19,517 nucleotides of DNA from JBJYKD01 sp049310025 (GCF_049310025.1 NZ_JBJYKD010000041.1:1-19517), one strand, 5' to 3'; counted from the stretch's first letter, positions 8,242 through 15,781 are shown. Numbers and translations: made by a program. The notes: generated by a model not told the origin, from the letters alone.

Positions 8242-9249
8242 TTGAGCCGGGACAGGCTTTCAGAGCCATGCCGTAAAATGGAATCACGCCGCAATTGCGC
8301 GGTTGACATGTGTGTCGAAATAGCCGGGATCGCCATGAAAAACCCGGTGATGGTGGCTTCGGGCACTTTCGGGTTCGGAGAGGAATATTCAAAATTTTAC
8401 GATATAAACCGGCTCGGAGCCGTGGTGACAAAAGGGATCACACTTTTGCCGAGGACCGGCAATCCTCCGCCCAGGCTTTACGAGACCCCCGCGGGCCTCC
8501 TCAATTCCGTGGGTCTGGAGAACCCCGGCGTTGAAAGGTTTATCGCCGATGAATGGCCCCGTCTTAAAAAACTCACGGTGCCGGTTATCGCTAACATAGA
8601 CGGAGATACGGTGGACGAATACCGTGAAATTGCAAAGCGGCTGTCGGATTTAAACGGCCTTGCGGCTCTGGAAGTAAACATATCATGTCCCAATGTGGAA
8701 AAAGGCGGCATGGCCTTCGGTCAGGACCCCGACAGCGCCTTTGAAGTAGTAAGGGCGGTAAAGGAGGCGACTGGGCTGCCGGTAATAGCAAAACTTTCCC
8801 CAAACGTCATGAACATTAAAAAAATAGCCTCGGCGGTGGAAGCGGCCGGTGCCGACGCCATTTCCCTTATAAACACCGTTCTGGGCATGGCCATAGATAT
8901 CAATAGACGGCAACCCGTATTTCACAGGACCTTCGCCGGGCTTTCCGGCCCCGCGGTAAAGCCCATCGCCCTCCGCATGGTGTGGGAAGTCTATGAAGCG
9001 GTGAAAATACCCATCATAGGCATGGGAGGTATTTTTACATGGCGGGATGCGGCGGAGTTCATCCTGGCCGGAGCCTCGGCCGTGGCCGTGGGCACCGCCG
9101 GTTTAGTAGACCCTGAAGCGCCTTTAAAAATCATCGACGGCCTGGAGAAATACCTGGTCGACTGCTCCGCCTGCGAAAGTGCATTAAAAACTTCAGGCGA
9201 TGACAATATAATAAAACTCCGGGACATTGTCGGCCTGGCCCACAAATAG
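8242..9249 (+). CDS. pyrD: Dihydroorotate dehydrogenase B, catalytic subunit (class 1B)
   Basis: This FMN enzyme oxidises dihydroorotate to orotate, using PyrK as electron partner. The TIM-barrel features include KNPVMVASGTFGFGEEY near the N-terminus and NISCPNVEKGG, with the Cys catalytic base of class 1 enzymes. GMGGIFTWRDA and AVAVGTAG near the C-terminus form the FMN phosphate site. The open frame begins at 8206. However, TTG at 8242 has a well-placed AAAGGAGA (8228-8235), giving 335 aa. The family normally starts near the ATG at 8311, which has no ribosome site, so a 23-residue N-terminal extension is predicted. The C-terminus also has a slightly long linker before DIVGLAHK. Confidence 0.94.
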   Translation: MSRDRLSEPCRKMESRRNCAVDMCVEIAGIAMKNPVMVASGTFGFGEEYSKFYDINRLGAVVTKGITLLPRTGNPPPRLYETPAGLLNSVGLENPGVERFIADEWPRLKKLTVPVIANIDGDTVDEYREIAKRLSDLNGLAALEVNISCPNVEKGGMAFGQDPDSAFEVVRAVKEATGLPVIAKLSPNVMNIKKIASAVEAAGADAISLINTVLGMAIDINRRQPVFHRTFAGLSGPAVKPIALRMVWEVYEAVKIPIIGMGGIFTWRDAAEFILAGASAVAVGTAGLVDPEAPLKIIDGLEKYLVDCSACESALKTSGDDNIIKLRDIVGLAHK

Positions 9250-9338
9250 GGGTTTTCACCTGTAAAAGCCGGACGGAAATGCGGTTGTAAGGTATAAAAC
9301 CTAAAAGATAAGGATAAATTTCGGGGAGGAGATTTTAC

Positions 9339-10058
9339 ATGACCCAGGATTTTTCGAAAGTGATAATCGCCCTCGATACCCCTGATGAGCATAAGGCCCT
9401 GGGCCTTGTGAGGCTTTTGAAAAACCGGGTGTGCGTGTTCAAGGTCGGGCTGGAACTTTTTTGTTCCGCAGGCCCGGCCGTCGTAAAAAAGATAAACGCG
9501 GAAGGATGCGGCGTCTTTCTTGACCTGAAATTTCACGACATTCCCAACACCGTGGCCGGGGCGGCACGGGCGGCGGTGGATTCCGGCGCCTTTATGTTTA
9601 ACGTGCATGCGTCGGGCGGAAGGGAAATGATGGAAAAGGCCCGCGCGGCTTCCGAGAGGGCTTTTATAGAAAAGAAAAAGGTGACCGGCGAAACAAAGCC
9701 CCCAAAAATTTTGGCCGTCACCGTGCTCACCAGCCTGGACGACGAAGACTTAAAAGAAATAAATATAAATAAATCCTCCTCCGACCAGGCGGTGTGGCTG
9801 GCGAAGCTGGCCCGGGCCGCGGGCCTGGACGGCGTCGTGGCGTCGCCCAGAGAAATATCGGCCATCAGGACCGCTGTAGGGAAGGATTTCCTCCTTGTGA
9901 CACCGGGGGTGCGGCCGCGCTGGGCGGATCCGGGCGATCAGAAGAGGGTGACCACCCCAAAAGAGGCTATAGAGGCCGGGGCCGACTACATCGTCATGGG
10001 CCGCCCTGTCACCGCCGCCCCGGACCCCCTTGCCGCCCTGGAAAGGATTTTTGACTGA
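9339..10058 (+). CDS. pyrF: Orotidine 5'-phosphate decarboxylase
   Basis: It decarboxylates OMP to UMP, the last step of the pathway. The 239-aa TIM barrel shows Asp13 (IIALDTP), Lys35 (FKVGLEL) and the catalytic DxKxxD array Asp62/Lys64/Asp67 in FLDLKFHDIPNT. The phosphate-binding motifs GVRPRW and MGRPVT lie near the C-terminus. The ATG at 9339 has a very strong ribosome site (GGGGAGGAG, 9323-9331). It is separated from pyrD by 89 nt with nothing recognisable, and from pyrE by 112 nt holding only a small GTGCC/GGCAC hairpin. It is part of the same operon. Confidence 0.96.
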   Translation: MTQDFSKVIIALDTPDEHKALGLVRLLKNRVCVFKVGLELFCSAGPAVVKKINAEGCGVFLDLKFHDIPNTVAGAARAAVDSGAFMFNVHASGGREMMEKARAASERAFIEKKKVTGETKPPKILAVTVLTSLDDEDLKEININKSSSDQAVWLAKLARAAGLDGVVASPREISAIRTAVGKDFLLVTPGVRPRWADPGDQKRVTTPKEAIEAGADYIVMGRPVTAAPDPLAALERIFD

Positions 10059-10170
10059 GCCGCTGTCTCGGCCGGAGTCACAGCCGGTGACGGTGCCTTG
10101 GTCCGGCACGAAGGGTTGATTCTGGCGCTCCATAAAGGTATTTAAAAATATTATGCTGGGAGTGATCAGT

Positions 10171-10740
10171 ATGACGCGAGAAGAAATTCAGAAACTTTTC
10201 ACCGACACCGGAGTTCTGCAAACCGGCCACTTTATCCTGACCTCCGGCCGGCATAGCTCCAAATACCTCCAGTGCGCCCGGCTGCTTCAGTATCCGGCCG
10301 CGGCCGAAAAGGCCTGCCGGGAACTGGCGCTGAACTTCAAGGATTTTGGTGTTGAGACGGTTATCGGCCCGGCCCTGGGCGGCATAATTGTTTCATATGA
10401 AGTGGCAAGGGCGCTTAATGCCCGCGCCCTATTCGCCGAACGGGAAAACGGGCAAATGACCCTCCGGCGGGGATTTTCCCTCAAGCCCGGCGAGAGGGTG
10501 CTGGTCGTGGAAGACGTGGTCACCACCGGCGGCTCCGTAAAAGAAGTCATCGAGCTGGCAATATCCTGCGGCGCCCGGGTGCTTGGGGTGGGGGCCCTGG
10601 TGGACCGCAGCGGCGGGAAAGTGGATTTCGGCGTCCCCGCCGGATACCTTCTAAATCTCGAGGTGGAATCATACCCCCCGGAACAATGCCCTTTATGCGC
10701 TGAAGGCATACCGGCGGAAAAGCCGGGAAGCAGAAGGTAA
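10171..10740 (+). CDS. pyrE: Orotate phosphoribosyltransferase
   Basis: It joins orotate to PRPP to form OMP, the substrate of PyrF. The 189-aa type I phosphoribosyltransferase fold shows the N-terminal hood TSGRHSSKYLQCARL. The PRPP loop VLVVEDVVTTGGS has the acidic pair Glu114/Asp115. Near the C-terminus is CPLC, common in this subfamily. The frame is open to an ATG at 10153, but the ATG at 10171 is preferred. It begins MTREEIQKLF like relatives and has GGGAG at 10157-10161 at the right distance. It is the last pyr gene; the operon terminator lies 64 nt after it. Confidence 0.95.
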   Translation: MTREEIQKLFTDTGVLQTGHFILTSGRHSSKYLQCARLLQYPAAAEKACRELALNFKDFGVETVIGPALGGIIVSYEVARALNARALFAERENGQMTLRRGFSLKPGERVLVVEDVVTTGGSVKEVIELAISCGARVLGVGALVDRSGGKVDFGVPAGYLLNLEVESYPPEQCPLCAEGIPAEKPGSRR

Positions 10741-10803
10741 ACCTATATCGATTGAAAACAACTTGCGCAACGTCTTATCGCCTTTTTTCTGGCAGGCCCC
10801 CCC

Positions 10804-10848
10804 TCCCTCTCCTCTGCATAATATAAATAAAGAGGAGGGGGATTTTTT
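10804..10848 (+). terminator. Terminator of the pyr operon, overlapping the next gene's ribosome site
   Basis: TCCCTCTCCTCT (10804-10815) pairs over 12 bp, with one G-T wobble, with AGAGGAGGGGGA (10831-10842). Six T follow (10843-10848), and the loop is 15 nt. The 3' arm is also the Shine-Dalgarno sequence of the small gene starting at 10849. Any transcript reading through from pyrE would therefore carry a masked ribosome site. Confidence 0.8.
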
Positions 10849-11193
10849 ATGAGCTGGGCCTGGCTCAAGTTTATAGTGAACGTCCTGACCAACGAAGCCG
10901 TCATGGAGCCTCTTATTGCCGTAATCCTTGGGTACGGCGTAAACGCCTACGCGAAAAACCGCCGCTACAGGATAATCATGGACCTTACGGCGGATATAGT
11001 GGACTATATTGAAGAACACTACAAGGAATGGGGGATAAAGGGCAGCGCCAAGATGGACAAATTCTTAGAGATTTTTACCGAAGAGTTTAAAAAGCAGCTC
11101 GGCCGCAAGCCCAAAGAAGTCGAGCTCAGTACAGCCCGGATCCGGGCCGAGGCTCTGGTCCAGAGGGCGCGGCGGGCCACTAAGAATAAATAG
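10849..11193 (+). CDS. Small membrane protein, holin-like layout
   Basis: This 114-aa protein is not firmly recognised. A hydrophobic N-terminal stretch (about residues 4-34) could be one membrane segment. It is followed by a basic stretch (KNRRYR), an acidic amphipathic helix (DIVDYIEEHYKEWG), a K-rich middle and a charged C-terminus. This order resembles the LL-H type phage holin family (Pfam Phage_holin_6_1): one membrane helix, then a VDYIEE-like helix, a lysine-containing turn and an EA..V..A helix. The resemblance is by eye only. The ribosome site AGAGGAGGGG lies in the terminator arm just upstream, and no clear promoter of its own is visible. There are no phage genes around it. The function is unknown. 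Confidence 0.75.
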   Translation: MSWAWLKFIVNVLTNEAVMEPLIAVILGYGVNAYAKNRRYRIIMDLTADIVDYIEEHYKEWGIKGSAKMDKFLEIFTEEFKKQLGRKPKEVELSTARIRAEALVQRARRATKNK

Positions 11194-11269
11194 AAATGGC
11201 TGGATGATATAAAAAAGTCAACTGCTGAAAGATGACTGGGCCTGGATGCCTCTTTTTTCACATAATTTG

Positions 11270-11298
11270 TTGCAATGAAATTATTTGAATGATACAAT
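11270..11298 (+). promoter_or_regulatory. Probable sigma-A promoter of argS
   Basis: TTGCAA (11270-11275) and TACAAT (11293-11298) are separated by exactly 17 nt. Transcription would start near 11305, leaving a leader of about 134 nt. The leader has no T-box signature (no AGGGTGG..ACCGCG) and no ARG box that I can see. Confidence 0.55.
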
Positions 11299-11438
11299 TT
11301 ACTTGTGAACAAATCCCTGCCATTTTCGGGGGCAGGCAGGACGGTGTAAAACGTGATGAACTCAACCAAAATTTTTGACGAAATGTATAAAAATCAAATA
11401 AGAGCTTAATTGCGGGCCTGGCACCCAAGGAGGTTTGT

Positions 11439-13145
11439 ATGAAGGATATAAAATCTGAAATACAGGAAAGATTGAAAAGCCTTATTTCTTCAGCCCTGGA
11501 AAAAGCCATCGGAGAAAAAGCCATCGAAGTGAAAGAGGTGCCCGACTTTTACCTGGAAGTGCCTCAGGACCCGGGCCACGGCGACTTCGCAGCCAATGTA
11601 GCCATGATGATGGCAAGGCAGGCCCGGATGTCTCCGAAGAAAATAGCCGAGATCATCGTAAAAAGGCTCGAGGCGCCCGGCGGCGAGATAGAAAAGGTAG
11701 AAGTGGCGGGCCCCGGGTTTATAAATTTTTACCTCAAACCCACATGGGCCAACAGAGTCGTCTTCGACATATTGAAAGAAGGCAAAGATTTCGGCCGCCT
11801 GAACATTGGAAAAGGCAAAAAAGTTCAGGTGGAATTCGTCAGCGCCAACCCCACCGGCCCCATGCACATGGGCAACGCCCGGGGAGCGGCCCTGGGGGAC
11901 GCCCTCTCGTCGGTGCTGAAGATGGCCGGCTACGACGTCACTAAGGAATTTTACATAAACGATGCGGGTAACCAGATAGAAAATTTCGGACTCTCGCTGG
12001 AAGCCCGCTACCTGGAACTGCTTGGATATGAAAGCCAGATACCGGAAGGGGGGTATCACGGGGAAGATGTAAAGGAGCACATGAGAAACATCATAGAGGA
12101 AGAAGGCGAACGGTTTTTGCATATGGATTCGCCGAGCCGCAGGGCATATTTTATAGACTACGCCCTGAAAAGGAACATAAAGCGCATGAAAGAGGACCTG
12201 GAAAATTTCGGGGTCCATTTTGACGTGTGGTTTTCCGAGAAGAGCCTTCACGATTCGGGCAAGGTCAATGAGGTCATAAGGCTCCTTACCGAACGGGGCT
12301 GCACCTACGAAAAAGACGGGGCGCTGTGGTTCAAGGCGTCGGAGTTCGGGGCGGGCAAGGATGAGGTGCTTATCCGCCAAAACGGAATCCCCACCTACTT
12401 CGCGGCGGATATCGCCTATCACAAGGATAAGTTTGACAGGGGGTTCGAGTGGGTCATAGACATCTGGGGGGCCGATCATCACGGCCACGTGCCCAGGATG
12501 AAGGGGGCTCTGGCGGCTCTCGGGTACGACCCCGAAAGGTTCACCGTCATCATCATGCAGCTGGTGAGGCTGTACAGGAACGGAGAAGTAGCCAGGATGT
12601 CAAAGCGCACCGGCAGGGCTGTGACCCTGGCCGATATCGTGGAAGAGGTGGGCAAAGATGCGGCGCGATTTTTCTTCAACATGCGGAGTGCCGACACCCA
12701 TCTGGACTTTGACCTGGACCTTGCCATAAAGCAGTCCGATGAGAACCCCGTTTACTATGTGCAGTACGCCCACGCCCGCATATGCAGTATTTTAAGGCAG
12801 GCGGCGGAACAGGGCGTTCGTTTGCCCGATGTGAATTCTTTAACACCCGGCGAATTTAGTAAATATTCAAATCTGCTGACAGAAAAAGCCGAGATAGACC
12901 TGATCAAAAAGCTGGCGGATTTTCCCGGCGAAATAAGGATTGCCGCCACCACCCTTTCGCCTTACCGCATAACGGTTTACTCCCTGGAACTGGCGTCGGC
13001 GTTCCACTCCTTTTACAACAGCTGCCGGGTCCTTTCGCCTGATGAGGATTTGACGGCGGCAAGGCTGATGCTTGCTATGGCCGTGAGACAGGTATTGAGA
13101 AACGCCTTTAATGTCCTCGGTATTTCGGCTCCCGAGCGCATGTAA
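11439..13145 (+). CDS. argS: Arginyl-tRNA synthetase
   Basis: It charges tRNA-Arg with arginine in the cytoplasm. The 568-aa class I synthetase has the ArgRS-specific N-terminal domain, with PGHGDFAANVAMM near residue 46. The HIGH-type signature is HMGN at 143-146, in the context NPTGPMHMGNARGAALGD. The KMSKS-equivalent is MSKR at 387-390, and a DALR anticodon-binding domain fills the C-terminus. The ATG at 11439 has AAGGAGG (11427-11433). A sigma-54 regulator starts 28 nt after its stop and is likely co-transcribed. Confidence 0.96.
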   Translation: MKDIKSEIQERLKSLISSALEKAIGEKAIEVKEVPDFYLEVPQDPGHGDFAANVAMMMARQARMSPKKIAEIIVKRLEAPGGEIEKVEVAGPGFINFYLKPTWANRVVFDILKEGKDFGRLNIGKGKKVQVEFVSANPTGPMHMGNARGAALGDALSSVLKMAGYDVTKEFYINDAGNQIENFGLSLEARYLELLGYESQIPEGGYHGEDVKEHMRNIIEEEGERFLHMDSPSRRAYFIDYALKRNIKRMKEDLENFGVHFDVWFSEKSLHDSGKVNEVIRLLTERGCTYEKDGALWFKASEFGAGKDEVLIRQNGIPTYFAADIAYHKDKFDRGFEWVIDIWGADHHGHVPRMKGALAALGYDPERFTVIIMQLVRLYRNGEVARMSKRTGRAVTLADIVEEVGKDAARFFFNMRSADTHLDFDLDLAIKQSDENPVYYVQYAHARICSILRQAAEQGVRLPDVNSLTPGEFSKYSNLLTEKAEIDLIKKLADFPGEIRIAATTLSPYRITVYSLELASAFHSFYNSCRVLSPDEDLTAARLMLAMAVRQVLRNAFNVLGISAPERM

Positions 13146-13173
13146 AGCGCCAGAGAAGGAAGGGAGGGGGAAG

Positions 13174-14595
13174 ATGAAAGAAATTGCGGCTATCAAAGCG
13201 CAAATGGAACTCCTTCTTTCCCATGTGGAAGAGGGTATTCATGTAGTGGACGAAAACGGAATCTCCATTTATTACAATAATGCCGCGTCAAAGATAGAAG
13301 GGCTTTCACCCGTGGAGGTCATCGGCCGCCATCTTCTGGAGATTTTCCCTTCGCTGTCGGAAGAAGACAGCACCCTCCTAACTGTTTTAAAAACGGGGGA
13401 AGCCATATACGATAAGGAACAGAGCTTCACCAATTACAAAGGCAGGAAAATCACCACCATAAATACCACCCTCCCGATAAAGGTGAACGGCAAAATCATA
13501 GGAGCCATGGAAATATCGAAAGATGTGACCGCGGTAAAAGACATGACCGAAAGGATATCCGACCTGCAGGCGATTCTTTACGGCCATGCCCCAAGACCCG
13601 AGAGCAGGAAGGGCGGGACGGCTCGTTACACCTTTGACGATATCATCGGGGAGAGCAGAAGTATAAAAGAACTGAAAAAACTTGCCCGGCGCGCGGCGCT
13701 CAGCTCATCTCCGGTGCTGGTCTGGGGTGAGACCGGGACGGGGAAAGAACTGTTTGTGCAGGCCATACACAACGCCGGCCCCAGGAGGCAGGCGCCCTTT
13801 ATCGCGCAGAACTGTGCTGCCCTTCCGGCCACCCTGCTGGAGGGGATTCTCTTCGGCACCATAAAAGGAGGATTTACGGGGGCCGAGGATCGGCCGGGGC
13901 TTTTTGAACTGGCTGACGGCGGAACGTTATTCCTTGATGAGATAAATTCCATGCCTCCCGAACTTCAGGCCAAGCTCCTGCGGGTCCTGCAGGAAGGCGC
14001 CATCCGCCGGGTCGGGGACACCCGCATGCGGGCCGTAGACGCCCGGGTGGTCACCGCGTGCAGCGATAATCCCGTGGCCGCCGTAGAAAAAAGGCAACTT
14101 CGGGAAGATCTCTTTTACAGGATAAACGTGGTAAGCCTGCAGATCCCCCCCTTGAGGGAGCGTAAGGAAGACATACCTCTTCTGGTTGAACATTTTGTCA
14201 AAAGGCATTCAGATGTGGAAAAACACCGGATAAAAATATCCGGTGAAGTGATGGAGATTTTTTATGAATACCCGTGGCCCGGCAATGTGCGTGAACTGGA
14301 AAACGCCATTGAGGGTGCTATTATAATAATGGATGGAGATACAATAAAGCCGGAGCATTTGCCGCTGCAGATAAGGTCGTATTTTTCACCCAAAATGGGC
14401 TGCGTAGCAGGGCAGGGGAGCCTCGCTCTTGACGAAACCCTGGAAAGGGTCGAGCTGGACCTGATACGAAAGGCCATGGAAAAAGCACGCGGCAACGTAT
14501 CAAAAGCGGCGCGGCTTCTCGGCATTCCACGCCAGACCCTGCAGTATAAGCTCAAAAAGATGAAGACAACCGGCTCCAATTTGTCCAGGAATTAA
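13174..14595 (+). CDS. Sigma-54-dependent activator, PAS-AAA+-Fis (RocR-like)
   Basis: This is a 473-aa enhancer-binding activator of RNA polymerase-sigma-54. An N-terminal PAS domain (about 8-125) should sense a ligand. In the AAA+ domain, Walker A is GETGTGK (185-191), Walker B is GGTLFLDEI (249-257), and the sensor region LREDLFYRINVVSLQIPPLR is present. A Fis-type helix-turn-helix closes the protein (GNVSKAARLLGIPRQTLQYK, 440-459). The sigma-54 contact loop reads GGFTGA (232-237) rather than the canonical GAFTGA. Local sequence (LFGTIKGGFTGAEDRPGLFE) is closest to RocR-type arginine-catabolism regulators as I remember them. Its place directly behind argS is in keeping with an arginine link, but the target is not in the window. 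The frame is open from 13111; the ATG at 13174 has AGGGAGGGGG (13161-13170). Confidence 0.9.
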   Translation: MKEIAAIKAQMELLLSHVEEGIHVVDENGISIYYNNAASKIEGLSPVEVIGRHLLEIFPSLSEEDSTLLTVLKTGEAIYDKEQSFTNYKGRKITTINTTLPIKVNGKIIGAMEISKDVTAVKDMTERISDLQAILYGHAPRPESRKGGTARYTFDDIIGESRSIKELKKLARRAALSSSPVLVWGETGTGKELFVQAIHNAGPRRQAPFIAQNCAALPATLLEGILFGTIKGGFTGAEDRPGLFELADGGTLFLDEINSMPPELQAKLLRVLQEGAIRRVGDTRMRAVDARVVTACSDNPVAAVEKRQLREDLFYRINVVSLQIPPLRERKEDIPLLVEHFVKRHSDVEKHRIKISGEVMEIFYEYPWPGNVRELENAIEGAIIIMDGDTIKPEHLPLQIRSYFSPKMGCVAGQGSLALDETLERVELDLIRKAMEKARGNVSKAARLLGIPRQTLQYKLKKMKTTGSNLSRN

Positions 14596-14641
14596 CTAAA
14601 AATCTATTGGATAAAATATAATAGTCAAGAAGGAATTTCGC

Positions 14642-14692
14642 AATTTGCCAAGAATATATATATGTTTAGAAAGAATTTTTATTCGGCAAATT
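14642..14692. repeat. Interrupted inverted repeat upstream of the MBL hydrolase gene
   Basis: AATTTGCCaaGAAT (14642-14655) is the inverse of ATTCGGCAAATT (14681-14692): 12 bp match apart from two extra bases. The centre is 25 nt and AT-rich. It could be an operator or an RNA hairpin in the hydrolase leader. A lone TATAAT lies upstream at 14617-14622 with no good -35 box. The function is not known. Confidence 0.5.
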
Positions 14693-14749
14693 TAGATAGA
14701 CAAACAGTAGAGACATAAATCCTTTTGAAAGAAAGGGAGGTTTTTAAAA

Positions 14750-15388
14750 GTGAAAATACGGTGGTTTGGCCATGCCTGTTTTCTTTTGGAATCGCAAGGC
14801 GGCACCAAGATAGTAACCGACCCCTTTGACGGCAGCGTCGGATATAAGATACCCAAAATCGAGGCTGATATAGTTACCGTAAGCCACGACCATTACGACC
14901 ACAACTATGTGGAAGCCGTCCAGGGGGACCCGGAGGTTATAAAATCTCCGGGGGAACATTCTGCTGGAGGCGTAAAAATCAAAGGCATTCCGGCGTTCCA
15001 CGATGAGGTAAAAGGCGCAAAAAGGGGGGCGAACGTAGTTTACATATACGAAATAGACGGCCTCCGGGTATGCCATGTGGGGGATCTGGGCCACCTGCTT
15101 TCAAAAGCCCAGGCGGAGGAAATCGGCAAAGTGGATGTGCTCCTCATCCCCGTGGGAGGGACCTTCACCCTGGATGCCGAAGGGGCGGCGGCTGTGGTGG
15201 AGCAGCTTGCGCCGAAGGTGACCATCCCCATGCACTTTAAAACCCCGGCGGTCAGCATGCCCATAGACCCTGTCGACAAATTCCTCGAAAAAGTCGGCGG
15301 CGGCGAACAGATGGATTCCACCACTATCGAGATTACTCCCGAGAATGTGGGGGAAAAGCCGCGGGTAATTGTTTTAAATTACGAATGA
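14750..15388 (+). CDS. MBL-fold metal-dependent hydrolase (UlaG-like, COG2220 type)
   Basis: This 212-aa soluble protein of the metallo-beta-lactamase fold opens with MKIRWFGHACF, typical of the UlaG/YtkL group. The metal-binding motif is HDHYDH (His46, His48, Asp50, His51). GDLGHLL supplies the bridging Asp, and PMHF near 165 the last His. The substrate cannot be told from sequence; members include lactonases and phosphodiesterases, and many are uncharacterised. It starts with GTG at 14750, with AAAGGGAGG (14732-14740) as ribosome site. It stands alone, 154 nt after the sigma-54 regulator, and ends at its own terminator. Confidence 0.9.
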   Translation: MKIRWFGHACFLLESQGGTKIVTDPFDGSVGYKIPKIEADIVTVSHDHYDHNYVEAVQGDPEVIKSPGEHSAGGVKIKGIPAFHDEVKGAKRGANVVYIYEIDGLRVCHVGDLGHLLSKAQAEEIGKVDVLLIPVGGTFTLDAEGAAAVVEQLAPKVTIPMHFKTPAVSMPIDPVDKFLEKVGGGEQMDSTTIEITPENVGEKPRVIVLNYE

Positions 15389-15444
15389 GCACCCGGGCAA
15401 ATCGGTTGTGCCGGGTATGAAATCAGAAGGTGAAATCCCGGGCT

Positions 15445-15479
15445 GCAGAGGGCTTTAAAGTCCCCTGCTTTTTATTTTT
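15445..15479 (+). terminator. Intrinsic terminator after the MBL hydrolase gene
   Basis: GCAGAGGGCT (15445-15454) pairs with AGTCCCCTGC (15459-15468), giving 10 positions with one A-C mismatch and one wobble and a 4-nt loop. TTTTTATTTTT follows. The group II intron remnant begins shortly after this hairpin. Confidence 0.75.
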
Positions 15480-15514
15480 GTATATAAATACCCCCTGCGA
15501 TGCATGTGGTTCAA

Positions 15515-15704
15515 ATTGCCCCTTTAGGGGCAGCCGGACGGTTCAGGTTCAGGCAGGCAGACTTAACTCGAAGGCCCTGTACCATCCAAGATAAAACTTG
15601 GAAAGCTCGATGACTGAGGTTTACCGGGAGCCGTGTACGAGGCCCGTAAGACGGTTCTGTGAGAAGGACAGCGGTAAGCGATCGCCCGGGCTGCCCTACT
15701 CGAT
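15515..15704 (+). mobile_element. Group II intron remnant (3' end, domains V-VI)
   Basis: Domain V is seen at 15628-15657. GAGCCGT pairs with ACGGTTC, the catalytic AGC triad lies in the first arm, and the upper stem is TACG/CGTA. A TGTGAGAAGG linker follows. The domain VI stem pairs GGACAGC (15666-15672) with GCTGCCC (15690-15696) with one mismatch. The element ends in CTACTCGAT at about 15704, like many bacterial group II introns. Domain V is 30 nt instead of the usual 34, so its tip appears to have lost bases. There is no reverse transcriptase frame, and the roughly 110 nt upstream, including the hairpin TGCCCCT/AGGGGCA (15517-15532), is far too short for domains I-IV. The 5' boundary is uncertain. 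Lying behind a terminator is typical of class C introns. Confidence 0.72.
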
Positions 15705-15719
15705 TATGACACGACATAG

Positions 15720-15767
15720 TTGAAAAAGAAAGTAAAGAATTATAATTATAAGTAAAGCAATTATTGC
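15720..15767 (+). promoter_or_regulatory. Promoter and palindromic operators of the toxin-antitoxin pair
   Basis: TTGAAA (15720-15725) and TATAAT (15741-15746) form a possible promoter, though the 15-nt spacer is short. TTATAATTATAA (15740-15751) is a perfect 12-bp palindrome over the -10 box. GCAATTATTGC (15757-15767) is a second palindrome. AbrB-type antitoxins usually repress their own promoter through such sites. This role is inferred. Confidence 0.45.
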
Positions 15768-15781
15768 AGAGGTGAGTATAT

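Noticed and set aside
11238..11258. Terminator before argS (GGGC/GCCT stem with six T)
   Set aside because: The stem is only 4 bp including a wobble; too weak to call. An AGTCA/TGACT stem just upstream is too far from the T-run.
11356..11409. 17-codon frame upstream of argS as a leader peptide
   Set aside because: It has one arginine only, no clear ribosome site, and no attenuator hairpin follows it.
11418..11434. CTGGCAC as a sigma-54 -24 element before argS
   Set aside because: There is no GC at the required 10-nt distance, and the place is taken by the argS ribosome site.
11299..11438. T-box riboswitch before argS
   Set aside because: No T-box sequence (AGGGTGG...), specifier loop or terminator/antiterminator pair is present.
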